From the NCBI GenBank assembly GCA_023159155.1, contig JAJNNX010000062.1, positions 248,001-312,000 on the forward strand: a stretch of 64,000 bases of DNA, in the 5' to 3' direction. Below the pieces are notes generated by a model. It was not told where the DNA came from, did no database searches, and saw only the letters and a list, made by a program, of their open reading frames with translations. This document shows positions 44,000 through 55,809 of the stretch, piece after piece. The position numbers were made by a program, and so were the translations under genes. The number at the start of each line of letters is the position of its first letter. The first letter of the stretch is position 1. The stretch is from Ustulina deusta (taxonomy: Eukaryota; Ascomycota; Sordariomycetes; Xylariales; Xylariaceae).

Positions 44000-46282
44000 A
44001 TGCCCGTCACTCAAGGCACCCAGTCTCCGGGACATGCTCACCACTATGATTCAAGTCTAATCACTACGACAGGCGAGAATCATACTCCATGTGGTGAAAT
44101 AGAACCTGACTCACGCGGAGGGCTAGAAAGAAATAAGTCTGAGTACAAGCCAGTTGCCCTACGGTGGCCTTTCTTGGCCGCAGTGTTAGTGGCTCTGGTC
44201 ATCACGCTTATGCTCTTGAATTCTGCTATTAACACCCTGCCTCTTATGGAAAATCATGCAACACATCCCTCTCAACCCATTGGACCGACAAAGAGCACTC
44301 CACAGTCTATAATAGCCACCGGCAACGTGAAAGAAAATGCTCCAACACTAGAGAGTGTAATAACATCACAAAGCTTTCAAGACAACACTCCTAGTCCGGT
44401 TTTGGTCGCAACCATCACCTGTGTATCAGAGACATATTACGTCACTTATACAGGACAGGAAAATTATGGCCACATCAGTTATCAAACGGTCACTACCACA
44501 GCCACATGCCAGGAACAGGTGACTATTATGAAGACTGTTATAGTAGGGCCAGAATTCTATGGCGCAGTTGGGTATCAAACAATCACACTCCCAGTGGTGG
44601 ATCAAAAGACCATTGCAAAGACTGTTACCGAGACAATAAGAGAGATTATCAGAGACACCATTACAGAAATCATCACAGAGACCATGATCCCTCTACCCCC
44701 TCTACCGGCTAGCCATGGTGACCTTGAGACCATATGGGTCACAAAATCACTAATCACTGTTACATCCTCTGTTTCCAGAGGAGATATTAGCGATGTGGTA
44801 GAGAAAACAATCGCAGTGACATATATTGCATTGGGATCCTCAAAGATGACGGGCAGTTGCGTTGGCATGGGAAATAGCAAATCAGCTAATATGCCAGGTA
44901 ACTTTTTCAATGTTGGCAAGCAAACAACTTCTATTGTAGATGTTGAATCACAGAGGTTTCTCACCTATTCTGGAAGTTTCGAGACCAAAGTTATAACAGA
45001 GAACCCATTATATTATACAATAAGGAAGAAAGTCGATATAGACAACACTCTAGATCTATATACCACTGAGATTCCTGTTGTTTTGATCGATCCCAATGGC
45101 TCTCCCACTACAACCTCAATGGCTTAAGTCTCTGCGGCTGCCTTCGAGCCGGATGGCGATATTATCTATAATGGGGATAAAATAGGTACCCTAAGAGTGA
45201 CCACTCTGCTGAACTCAGAAGGCTCTCCGATAGTAACATTAATAATATCTCCCGACTTAGTCCCGACGTTAGCAACAACTACGCTGACTGACGCTGAGGG
45301 ACATCCTACCGCTACACAACTTTAGACTATCATGGTCACGCCTTCGCCTTCAACAGAGACTGGCAGCAACGAAGTTCCAACAGCAACTATATCGAGCCCC
45401 CCGGTTCCCCCCGAAACTTATACCATCGTATATTATATCGGGCCTGGGCAATATTTCATTGGCATGTTTCTCCCAACTATTATTACCAGTTTAATAGCAA
45501 TTTTTGTGCGAATAATCAGCACAAATGCTAATTATTTCCAACCCTGGCATTCCTTTACTTATCTTCATGGTGCGTCTAGCTATGATTCGCTCTTCCTTCA
45601 GCCCGGTGGCTGGCGATCCTTTTTCAGAAGCGTTCGATCTGTGTCGAGTGGAGAGGTGGTCCCTTTCCTGGCGAACCTTTTGCTAATACTCTCGGCGGTG
45701 CTGATTCCCCTATCTGCCGAAGCTATTTCTTTGGATCTAAGGGGGGGATGCGTAAACGAGGCCAACACAGCGAAGAACTGCGCCTGGGTCCTCAGCGCTT
45801 CACCCCATGCATCAGGGGCTTCCGTCGTCATCCTAGTGCTCATGGCCTTTACACTAGTACTATTGCTTGGCATACTCAGGAAGTGGCACTTGGGGGTTTA
45901 TACGAACCCTCGAAGCATTTGCACACTCGCTTCGCTCTCTTTGAATAAGGAGGTTCAGCAGCTTGTTGCTAAAACGGAGACCCCCCTTAGAAACCAGCGC
46001 CGTGATCTGCTGGAACGCAAATTTTTCAAATTGCGGCACTTCCAACAGACAAATGGGAAAACAGAATACGGTATTATAATGCTAGATGAACCGAACGAAA
46101 TAAAGTCTCGACACGCGCACGGTAGCGATAACAGAGTTGTTCCCCCCGCCAACAAACCCAAGACCGGTACATCTTCAAAAAAGCAACCATCTACAAAACC
46201 TTTTACGTTGGGCTATCTCCAAAGATTATCCCTACTCTTTATAATCTGTGGCGTGCTAGTTCTAGTTCTTTACTACTCTTAA
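44000..46282 (+). pseudogene. DUF3433-type membrane protein gene with two nonsense codons
   Basis: One frame of 761 codons is coherent from the ATG at 44000 to a TAA at 46280, except for in-frame TAA (45125-45127) and TAG (45323-45325). The 65 codons between the stops read naturally and contain the same GSPT/GHPT-type Thr-rich motifs as the flanks, which argues for one gene. A membrane helix lies near residues 53 to 72 (WPFLAAVLVALVITLMLL). A Thr/Val-rich outer region follows. The C-terminal DUF3433 domain has YFIGMFLPTIITSLIAIF, FLANLLLILSAVLIPLSAEA and later helices, ending with LSLLFIICGVLVLVLYYS. Both stops fit CpA to TpA changes (CAA to TAA, CAG to TAG), the RIP preference. No GT..AG intron removes either stop. 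Only one DUF3433 copy is seen, while relatives often have two. Read-through is a less likely alternative. Confidence 0.8.
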
Positions 46283-48001
46283 ACCTCAGGTAACACATCA
46301 TTTGAGAGGTTTATCAATAGTGATTCTTTTGGCGTACAATTCCTATTTACAAGCTTTAGCGTTATAATAAGCTTCCTTTGGTCTTCATTTTTTGATAGTA
46401 AGTAACTAACACTTAACGGGTCAGCAAGTTAAGCAATACTAACGTAGTAAAAGTGTTGCTATCATAAGCCCCTATTAGCTCTTGGCTAGCAGACTTTAGA
46501 GTGCAAACAGATCTATCCTCTTAGCACCACCGACAAATCCCTTTTCTGGCCTCTGGTATGCGGCCCGTGCTCGCTGCCCTTACCTTGCCGATATATGTCT
46601 AGCTTCGGTGTTCTCCAAGTTTCTTGGCATTTTCTTAAGCAATGTTCCTTTTTAGGTTACGCAAACATTCCTAGTTTTCTAGATAAATATTTAGATATTG
46701 GTTGGAATTTTATCTTTAATAATTATTGTTATAGTTGCATCTTTCTTTATTAAATAGCTATATATAACGGCCGACCCGAAGAGCATTGCTAGAGTTATAT
46801 ACTATATCTCCGATTCGCCCATGCTTGAACGGTTCGACAGGCTAAGCATATTGAAAAGAAAAAAAGAGATCAGAAGGTGATAAAACTAGACCTGCTATAC
46901 GAGTTTAAAGAGAAGAGCAATTATTCGGGCAGAGTTCGTATGGGCATCAATACCTCTAATAGGAAAGATTTTATGCTATTATAAGTGTAAGCCATGTTGC
47001 GTCTCAAGCCTTAAGGTACAATAGTTATTAAAACAAATAAACACCTAAGGAAATACGGTTTTATTATAACATTACAAGTCAGTAGTTCTAACTAGATCTT
47101 TATAAGGTTTTAATTATTATTATTATTATTATGCATAGTTATCGAGAAGCTAGGTATTAGGTCACTATTAACGATTCGGTATTAAACTAAGGCCGCCAAC
47201 GCTATAATAGGGGTGCTGAGTGAGATAGAGGCCTCTGATATCGACCTTGTAGACAAGGTCCAGTTCCTTATCAAGGGGTCCCTTGTCAACACCGCAGAGC
47301 TTATACGACTAAAGCATGGATAAAGGAGGTTGGGGGTTAAGTACCTAGGGGCTAAAGCCCAGGGCGGTCAATCCTGGCAGAATATCTGCACCGCCACAAT
47401 GAGTCAGCAGGCACCTTCGTGCTGAGTGTTCAATATCGTAAATATACAATGCTATATACGCTGTAGGCACTGAGGGTGATATGTTCAAGTTGCTATCCTA
47501 TCATTATTGGTAGTTGCTGAGAACATATATAGTATGTAAGTAAGCTGGGGAAGCTCACAGAGTTGCGGCCATGCTACAATACTACTTACCTCGCTTGGCA
47601 AACGAGATGCGCAGTATGCATGCAGCAAATATCACCCACAAATACCGCCTAGGTAGGTTCCAATGTGCTCTAGGTGTTACAAAGTGCCAACGACCGGCAG
47701 TAATACCCTTTGCCGCTCCTTCGTGACGTCATACCGCCTTTTGTCTACTACCTGACAATCTACAGTGCCTGTCTGGATGCCTTAAGTAGGTACTTGGCCC
47801 TGTGGTGGGATTCGATGCCTCGTGGTGAAGTGATATTTGCCGCCATAACCTGACCGACTCCATTCAGTCTTTCTCCCACATCTGCACACTTCACGTCCAA
47901 TAGCTCTATCCATCCTACCTGTAGGACTTGCTGAGGGACAAGACGGCACGTTCATTGCCCAGACTCTGGTTGACTCTTAGTAAGTAAGCTACGTGCTGAG
48001 A
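46283..48001. other. Intergenic region with decayed sequence
   Basis: About 1.7 kb. AT-rich stretches lie at about 46,640 to 47,160, and a short coding-like fragment at 47,186 to 47,425 is listed separately. No intact gene is supported. The last few hundred bases should hold the MFS gene promoter. Confidence 0.55.
47186..47425 (+). pseudogene. Coding-like fragment, possibly from a mobile-element gene
   Basis: An open stretch reads IGVLSEIEASDIDLVDKVQF, then LVNTAELIRLKHG, a TAA at 47321-47323, then LGVKYLGAKAQGGQSWQNIC and a terminal TGA. GC content is higher than in the surroundings. The first stop fits CAA to TAA. The parent family is not recognised; mobile-element origin is a guess from context. 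Confidence 0.35.
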
Positions 48002-49491
48002 ATGAATGGCCAACACACAAGAGCTGGCGGGGAGGAGATGTTGGTGGAGAAAGTCGAGACGCCTCCTCCGCATCGTCGACCGTCTCTCCCCGGCCCAAAC
48101 GACGCTCCGCTCATTGGCAACGACATCACATATCCAGAGGGGGGGCTCAGGGCGTGGTTGGTGGTGCTTGGTGCTTGGTCGGGACTCGCTGCATCCCTCG
48201 GAGTATACAACTCGACCGGGGTGATCGAAGCTTACGTCTCGAGAGAGCTGCTGCCCGACGAGTCCCCCAGCACCATTGGTTGGATCTTCGGTGTCTACGC
48301 CTTTATGACTTGGTTTTGCGGAGCTCAGGTTGGACCGACCTTTGATGCCAAGGGGCCGCGTGGGCTGTTGATTGCCGGGAGTCTCTGCACCCTCGTCGGC
48401 GTGTTTGCTCTCAGTTTCAGCACAGGTGAGCAGACATCGTCGCCCCGACGGGTGGACAGGGAGCGACACTCCTTGTTGATCCACTGCTAATCACGGCGCC
48501 GTGCACAGAATATTACCAGTTCATCCTAGCGTTTTCGCTTCTCGCTGGTGGTGGCGCCTCTCTTCTCATTACTCCGGCCATGGGTTCCGTAGCTCATTGG
48601 TTCTTTGAACGTCGTGGCCTCGCCAGTGGTATAGCTTTCACCGGGGGTGGTGCTGGTGGTGTGCTGTTCCCGCTCATGATGCAGTCTCTTCTTCCTCAAG
48701 TTGGCTGGGCTTGGTCCATCAGGATCCTTGGCTTTATTCTGCTCATCCTCTGTTCAATCAGCGTGACATTTTGCCAGAGCAGAATTCCACCACGTAACGG
48801 ACCACATACCACTTGGCGCGATACGCTCCCCGACCTGCGCATCTTCCTGGATGGAACCGGCGCAATGTCGATGACCACCGCCGCCTTATTCCTCGTTGAT
48901 CTGGCCTACTTGGTGCCCATGACATACATCCCGAGCTATTATCTGGATCGACAAGGTCTACCGGCGGACAAGACACTATCCGGTGATGCTGCGTTCGCGT
49001 ATCAACTTGTTGCAATTGCAAATGGGTCATCCTGTTTCGGTCGGTACGTGGCCGGCGCCCTGGCGGATCGATTTGGTCGGTATAATACTTTGATCGTATC
49101 CTTGTTTCTCTGTCTGGCTTCAGTTGCTGGTTTCTGGTTACCTGATGCCCTCACCCCAAAATTCAATAGCACAGCACTTCTGGTTCTTTTCACCATCTTA
49201 TTTGGCTTCGTGAGTGGCTCGAATGTTAGTCTGACGCCAATCTGCCTTGGCCAACTATGCCAGATCCAAGACTACGGAAAATATTACGCAACCTGCTATA
49301 CGGTTTGTTCTTTGGGGTGTTTAATCAGCATCCCTATTGCCGGACGCCTTCTAGATGCTACTGGGGCGGTAGGCAAACGGGGGTATTGGGGTGCTATTGT
49401 GTATACCGCCGGTAGTTATCTCGCCGCGACACTATGTATCATATGGGTAAGACTGCGACTGAAGGGCTGGGATTGGAGAACGAAATGGTAG
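48002..49491 (+). CDS. Major facilitator superfamily transporter, monocarboxylate-permease-like
   Basis: Exons are 48002-48425 and 48509-49491 (83-nt intron, phase 1), giving 468 residues, a normal MFS length. The N-terminal cytosolic tail is followed by YPEGGLRAWLVVLGAWSGLA, the usual first helix of fungal monocarboxylate/riboflavin-type permeases. About twelve helices are seen. A basic loop motif appears as FDAKGPRG after helix 2, and ADRFGRY after helix 8. The first codon is the ATG at 48002. It probably moves a carboxylate, vitamin or small metabolite; the substrate cannot be told. It lies 845 bases upstream of a 2OG oxygenase in the same direction, so a joint role in a small catabolic or secondary-metabolite step is possible but unproven. 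Confidence 0.9.
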
Positions 49492-50336
49492 CATTCTAAT
49501 GTGAAAAATAGAGACTGTTTTGCAGGCCCTTAGATTCTTTGCCTGGACCTCGCATATTCCTCGAGACGTAAAACTAATTAGCAGGGTCTAGAGGCGCGTA
49601 TCGTTTGGCGTTCCTTATCTAGGCTATTCTGGTATTGTTATAGATGTCTTGCAATTCTTGGCAGGGTCCAGGCGACCGCTATATGCAATACTACCCCCGA
49701 AGCATGTTAAAATGCAACTACATGTTTCACTTTTGCCTGCGCCGCAGATCTTGCGTGATAAAATTAGGCAGTGAACAGAAAGGGTCGGTCTGATTCGACC
49801 ATGAGTAGTCATATTCTGGCGCTCTCAAAATCTGATCCTCGTTCCACGACAGCATATGTGAACTACAGTAAAGCTGCTTAGCAGATTATGTGCTAATACC
49901 TTCATTTCTTCACCGCTTAGAAGTGTAGCATTTTCACTCAAGACAGGAAGGTGAGTGTAAGGGATACGAAGCCCATCGAATGACTACGACTTAATGGTTT
50001 ACCCTACATTGTGCCTGGGTGAATCCTTCTTTAGTTTTGCCCAGCCATAAGTAAGACGTTGCATGCTGTTATGATCAAGGGTGGCGATGATTGGAGTGCC
50101 CCTATCCGAGCATCGTAAGTCCGGCGGCTCGTGTTACTAGACTAATGAAGCCTGTCGCGAACCGAAGTGCTATTCCCCGCACGACTATATAGTCCCAAAA
50201 TCGCTCTTCCGAAGGCCGGAGAGCTTTTTAGAAAGATCTGAGCAGGACTATTGTTCAATTTCTATTCTTATTATTCATAAGTTCACTAGTTGATTGTAGG
50301 TTGCTGAGCTCGAAGACTCTTTGTAACAACGCAAAC
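49492..50336. other. Intergenic region upstream of the 2OG oxygenase
   Basis: 845 bases with no supported gene. It probably holds the MFS 3' end and the oxygenase promoter, including a TATA-like site near 50,186. Confidence 0.6.
50186..50192 (+). promoter_or_regulatory. Possible TATA box of the 2OG oxygenase gene
   Basis: TATATAG lies 145 bases upstream of the ATG at 50337. The distance is plausible with a short leader. There is no other support. Confidence 0.35.
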
Positions 50337-51440
50337 ATGATTCCAACGCTAGACTTGAGCCACTTCACTCGAGGTGATAAGCTGCAGCGTCAGCAATTTG
50401 CTGATGGACTTCTTGCTGGCCTGATAGACACTGGTTTCGCCAAAGTTATCAACCATGGTCTCGACAGAAAGAAACTTGATGAGATGTTTAGATGGGTAAG
50501 TGTGCCCCACAAGGTCACGGTCTGTTATTCAGATTCTGACTTTGGTACTCCACTAGAGCGAGACATTTTTCCGCCAGCCGGTCGAAACAAAGAACGAGAT
50601 TGCCAATGTGACGGGTCCCAAGCCTGTGCGTGGGTACAGCGGTGTATCGGTCGAGTATGTTTCGAGACTTGTGGATGACAAGACGTCCAAACCAATCACG
50701 AACTCGAAGGTAAAGACAGCCTCACGTGAATTAATTTAACTTTTCTGTTGCTAATACCGAGAAACTATATCCAGGAGCATTTCGATCTAGGCCCTACCAG
50801 TGACGTAGAGTTCCCGAATCAATGGCCGCGGAGCCCCGAGCTTGAAGGGTTCCGTCCCTTCATGGAAAAATTGTACGAAGAGGGCAACGATATCTGCCTC
50901 ACTCTACTTGAAGCCCTAGAGATTTCTCTTGGTCTCAATCCTGGGTCGTTGAAGGAACGCTCCATTCCTAATGCTGCAGATCTCCGCCTCACCCATTATC
51001 CCGAGATTTCTATCAAGGATATGAGGTCGGGCCAAACAAGCCGCATTGCACCGCACTCGGATTGGGGTATCGTCACGCTGTTGTTTCAAGACAGCACCGG
51101 GGGCCTCGAGGTGGAGGATCGGACTCACCCAGGTACCTTCTTTCCCGTCGAGCCGGACGACACCACCGAGATGATTGTCAATGCTGGCGACACCTTGATG
51201 CGCTGGACGAACGGAAAGGTGGTCGCTGGAATTCACCAGGTCACTATCCCAGACCGGCTGAAACAGATGGATGAGATGATACTCCCTGAGAGGTACAGTG
51301 TGGCACATCTCTTCAAGGCGCAGCGACAAGTCTCGATCGCCCCGCTGAGTCAGTTTGTCACTGTCGAAGAGCCAGCCAAGTACCCCGAAATGAGTGCCCT
51401 GCAGTATCACAGACAAGCACAAAACCTCCTTTTCACTTGA
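50337..51440 (+). CDS. 2-oxoglutarate/Fe(II)-dependent oxygenase (isopenicillin-N-synthase-like)
   Basis: The enzyme should couple 2-oxoglutarate decarboxylation to oxidation of a small molecule. Exons are 50337-50495, 50557-50709 and 50775-51440, all in phase 0, giving 325 residues, typical of the family. The start MIPTLDLSHFTRGDKLQ and GFAKVINHGL form the N-terminal DIOX region. The iron site is HSDWG (His and Asp near 198 and 200) and the distal His in AGIHQV near 257. ERYSVAHLF supplies the RxS pair for 2-oxoglutarate near 277. All catalytic residues are present, so it should be active. The substrate is unknown; relatives include gibberellin-type and secondary-metabolite oxidases. Two short introns of 61 and 65 nt are standard. 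Confidence 0.93.
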
Positions 51441-52276
51441 GTCATACATAAAATGTAACGAGGCCCGGGTGGTTAGGGAAGGTTGATGTAGTATTCATTA
51501 TTATAGGTGGAGAAGGAGGTCAGTTGATCTATCACCACCACGCAGCCTTCCCCGTGATAATAACTTTACTTCACCTTGTAATTAAAATGTGTTTCCAAGT
51601 GAACGCGCTCGTGTTGACGTCCGTTGAAGGGGGCCGCGCATCTTCTCCAGTCTTCGTCAACACCGTCGGTAGAAGAAGGCATTCCGGGCCAACTAGCACC
51701 TCGAGAAGCAGCGGGCTCCTGCTTACTATAATCAACGGATCTAAATTTGGTTTAGCTATCTGTAGGCTTGAAAGCAAGACTCGATACCGCGGCAATGAAT
51801 GTGCCACCGCAGTCAAATCTCATCATGTCACTTTGACCAGCTGACATGAAGTGCAACACCCGAGCCATCCGCATACAGTTTACGTCCTACACCGCCCATT
51901 ACGGTAGGTTTTATGAAACATTGATGATTACCTCGCGAGCCGAAAATCGATGTAGGGGCGTGTGAGGTTTTCATTTGTCACCTGTGCCAACATGCATGGG
52001 AGGTATTTGTGTCTCTGTGGGGGGTGGTAATTCGCCGCATTCTAGGGCTGCAACAAGAAAGATATCCCATGTCTTCGTACAGCCGACACGCCAGTCACTG
52101 GCCTACAGGCCGTTCATTTTCAAGAACAGAACCAAAATATGCTATAAAAGTCATGTTCCGGCCATCGTGGTCCGAGCCTGAGCTAGCCACCAGAGGGCCG
52201 AGGGCAGTTGATTCCCAATTCCTAGGTAATATCTAACGACTCATATAAAATTTTGTTATCACGTGGCGACAGCACA
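51441..52276. other. Intergenic region
   Basis: About 830 bases between co-oriented genes. Short frames have no recognisable content, and no repeat was noticed. Confidence 0.55.
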
Positions 52277-54990
52277 ATGCCGGAGAAAGTCGAACTGCGC
52301 TCCAAGTACTACACGGTCCACCAGGGGTGTTTCGCCCAGCCGTACGTGCAGCTTGAGGTGCCTTCGACGGTGTCCCGCGTCCGCAGCTTAGAGCTCAGTA
52401 TCAGGTTGAGAGACCAAGGTAGTACGCACCCTGCAAGTATTCTATTTGACTGGGACTGAGTGGTCAAATAGGTTGGGGAGGCGGCAGTATCCCGTGCACA
52501 TCCAGCGGTCCACAGAATATCCGGGACGCAACCACGCCAACCCAATCACGTTCTACCGCAACCCAACCGCCGTTGAAGAGTTTGGCCACCACACATGCCG
52601 CTGGGACTGCGACAACCCCGCGTCCTCGCCATTTAATGCGGCATGGGTGGCCTCAATCCCTCCCGGGGACACAATCCAGATCGTGCCAAAATCGTTTGGT
52701 CAGGGCTGGACCAACATCGTCTCTGAGGCTAACATTAGGATTGAATACCACGAAAAGGACGACGACGGCGGTGAAGATGTGGTTGGTCATCGACCCGAGT
52801 CACCATATAATGGCCTCAGCAGACTCGATAGCAGAAACAGACAAATCCGCCTGCTAGTGGTGCATCCCGGACGATTTTCGGATCCCGTAGTGGCACGGTT
52901 CGAAACAGTGTATTTGCTGAGCGGTCGAGCCGATGAAAGCGAGAAGGCATTATCAGCACCGAAGTTCTTGGCGCTATGGTATTGTTAGGGAGAACTGAGT
53001 GAGCTAGCAGAGCTGAGTATTGCTCTCAGTGAATGTGGTGACGAGTTTACTACCGTGAGAAGCTTCCCTGTCTCCCAAAAGGTTGTGGCCGCAATCCGAA
53101 GGCTACGAACTCCAACTCAGCCCCTGAGGATTTGGATCGATGCTGTCTGCATCAACCAGCAGGATATGGATGAACGTTCGGGACAGGTTGCCATCATGAG
53201 TAGCATATATAAAAGCGCGGCACAGGTTCATGTCTGGTTCGGTGAGGGGGACCAGGCACTCAAGTCAACGCTGCGGATAATCCGCGATGCCTGCAACATC
53301 ACCGACCCACAGCCCGATGCTATCTGTGCTGGTGGCGACCAGTGCGACTGTGGCCGGGGGTAGCAGCACATGATCGATCGAGAGATTTTCTTGGCAGAGA
53401 GCGAGGGACAAGGAAAAGGATAAGACCAAGAATTTGGATTATATGGATATAATCTTCTAGGAACACCGAGCTTGTTTTGCCGATAAGGGATTCTACGCGC
53501 CGGACATTGATGCTGAAATCGGCCTATCCGTCCTTATGAGTAAGTTGTTTGGACACCCGTGGTTCTGGCGTGTTTGGGTGATCCAGGAGGCAATACTGGC
53601 CCAGGATGCCATTGTGTACTGCGGTGAGGAGATGGTGAGGTGGAAGGACCTTATGAAATTCCACCAACGACTTAATTTACCTCAGTACAGATTAGAGTTC
53701 TATAAGAGCTATTATCAGCCTCAGGTTGTGATGCCCCCAATCTGGGCAACCCTTCATAGACTAAGTCTTGACCAGACCCTACAGAGCGATCCGGGCGCGC
53801 ACGATACCAATTCGCCAAAATCAACCCTAGGCATCTTTCTCAACACCCTTGACATTAGCGCCACCAAACCGAGGGACAAGCTCTACGCCCTTCTACCGTT
53901 TGGCAAGGAAACATCCTCCATGAGAACTGAGCTACCAGTTGAGCTACAACCCAACTCGTGCGACGAGGTCTACGCCAGCTTCACCCGGTGGGTAATACGC
54001 CAGGAAAACTCCCTCGCTGTTCTCTCCTTGGTGCACTGCCATCCCACACGCACTTGGAACCGTATGCTTTGCGACATCGACCCAGGTACTGTCAATAGGG
54101 GCTCTGCCGTGGCACGGCCGACCTGGAGCATCAGTCCTCAGGGCCAAACGCGATTCATCTATTCGAACCTTAACAGACAGTTCTCCTTCTGCGCAGGAGG
54201 CACGACGGTGCCCGACAGACGGCTCCTAGACGACGAGTCTGATCCTCTAGCCCTAAAAGTCACTGGCTACGTGATAGGAAGTATCATCGTAAAGGGTTAC
54301 CCGCCGCTCATCAGAGGTCGGGACGGCGGTGGCGTGGATATCATTCCATTTTATAGGGACTGCAATTTCAGGGAGCCCGAGGACTTGATGTTCTTTGAGA
54401 CGGGGGTTGGTGTCCCCCTATTTATCTTCCAAGATACCCAGCCGTTATCGACAGTTGACAACAGTCAGCCTGGCCTGGAGAGAGTGATGGACGTGATGTT
54501 CGACCCATGTCGTGGGGACAGATTTCAAAGGAGTCTGCTGAGTAGCTGGGCAGAGCCCATCAACATTGACTCAAACACCTGGATACACACGTATGCGGAC
54601 CACCTCAAGTCCCATCTTTACAATTTCGGGGATCCCAAGCCCCTGCCTGTCTTAATCAGGGAGACGTTGCACCATCACCGGTTGAAATGAACAGCAGCAG
54701 ACACAGAATTTATCCCGCCGTGTCTGAGTGAGTGTTATTTCATCAGCTCAAACGGCCATGTTGGCTTGGGTCCATGGCCTACCAAGGAGGGAGACATAAT
54801 AGCGCTCCTCCATGGGGCCACAGTGCCGTACCTCCTGCGACCGGTTGTCAAGGAGGCTCAGGCGACGGAGGGGGACCACAAAGAGTACGAACTGGTCGGA
54901 GAGTGCTTCTTCGAGAGTGCCATGGACGGAGAACCGATGGAGCAGATGTCGAATGACAGCAAGCCCCCACAAGTTTTTGTCCTAGTGTAA
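52277..54990 (+). pseudogene. Broken HET-domain gene
   Basis: HET proteins trigger cell death after fusion of incompatible hyphae. An ATG at 52277 opens a lead (MPEKVELRSKYYTVHQGCFA) resembling the accessory N-terminal domain of many HET proteins. HET motifs follow: the first block reads ALWYC then TAG (52986-52988) then GE, where the invariant ALSYCWG has Trp. Next is LRIWIDAVCINQQDMDERSG, then FWRVWVIQEAILAQ. Near 54,690 a TGA interrupts the C-terminal part, which continues in frame with GHVGLGPWPTKEGDIIALLH and ELVGECFFESAMDGE to 54990. The frame also shifts near 52,470 and near 53,360; the latter could be a ~100-nt intron. The TGG to TAG change fits a CpA to TpA change on the other strand. 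With a lost core Trp codon and a second stop, the gene is almost surely dead. Confidence 0.85.
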
Positions 54991-55386
54991 GCAACATCGA
55001 GAAACTGGAGGAAGACAACGGCTTCTAACATCACCCGCTAGTTAACAATCAAGCTACAGAGCGGTTGCAAGATTTTGCTATTCAGCTTCGACGTATCGAC
55101 CAAGTGATTTTCAACCCTTTTTTTTTTCACATCTTGCATATTCACCGCCCATAACCTGTTGGTCTAATATGTCTCCTATCAACAGCTAAATCCGCCAGAT
55201 TGATAACAACTCTTGGCTGATTTTAGGGAGCCTGTTACCTTGTCGCAAGCAAGTACCTTATCTTATCTCGCCTCCTGAAGTGACGGTAATGGTAGTTGCT
55301 TTGTGCTTTCTGCCCCTTCTGTTCCTCTCTCGCACACACATTCACTCTTCAACACAGGGGAGATCTGGAAGGTTTACAACGGATGA
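54991..55386. other. Intergenic region
   Basis: About 400 bases between two pseudogenes. It has a T-rich run near 55,120 and nothing else recognisable. Confidence 0.5.
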
Positions 55387-55809
55387 GGGGTTTCAGCAAT
55401 CTGGCGTGTTGGTGAAGCTGTCATTAAGAGTGAATTGCCCCAGACGCAACAAGAGAGCATACCACCCTGCAATACCTACGAGATAGGCAGCTGCTTGACT
55501 TCCGTATCCCAGATGTCTATTACCACACAGACCTCGAAAATCGGCACTTGATCGTTCTTGGTAGACTTGCTGGTCGTACCCTCAATTATATATGGTGCGA
55601 AATGGTGGAGACACCAATACAAGAAGATGTCTGCCGCATGGCGAAGGTTTGCATGGAGTTGGCGACTTGGGAGGGTGAAACTATTGGTGGGGTCGATAGT
55701 AAACATTTGACCCGTTAGTATCTACCTACTCAAGCCTATCGCAGAAGTGGACTTCGACCCTGGCCATCTTCTTAAGAGCTGCAATAGGTTAAGGACGGAT
55801 AAGCTATGA
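55387..55809 (+). pseudogene. Fragment of an APH-fold phosphotransferase gene
   Basis: Three frames in sequence carry pieces of a fungal aminoglycoside-phosphotransferase-like kinase. The first is AIWRVGEAVIKSE (55393 on). The second is REHTTLQYLRDRQLLDFRIP, VYYHTD, LIVLGRLAGRTL and MELATWEGETIGGVD, ending at TAG 55716-55718. The third is YLLKPIAEVDFDPGHLLKSC to 55809. The catalytic HxDxxxxN lobe that should follow is absent. At least two frameshifts and the missing C-lobe mean no active kinase. Such genes are abundant and fast-evolving in filamentous fungi. It is oriented like the HET pseudogene just upstream. Confidence 0.65.

Noticed and set aside
44000..45127. A complete 375-residue protein ending at 45127
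   Set aside because: The same frame continues with family-like sequence to 46282, so the stop is better read as a nonsense change in one DUF3433 gene.
45120..45335. An intron removing both DUF3433 stops
   Set aside because: No good GT donor lies before the first stop, and the stretch between stops reads as in-frame Thr-rich linker.
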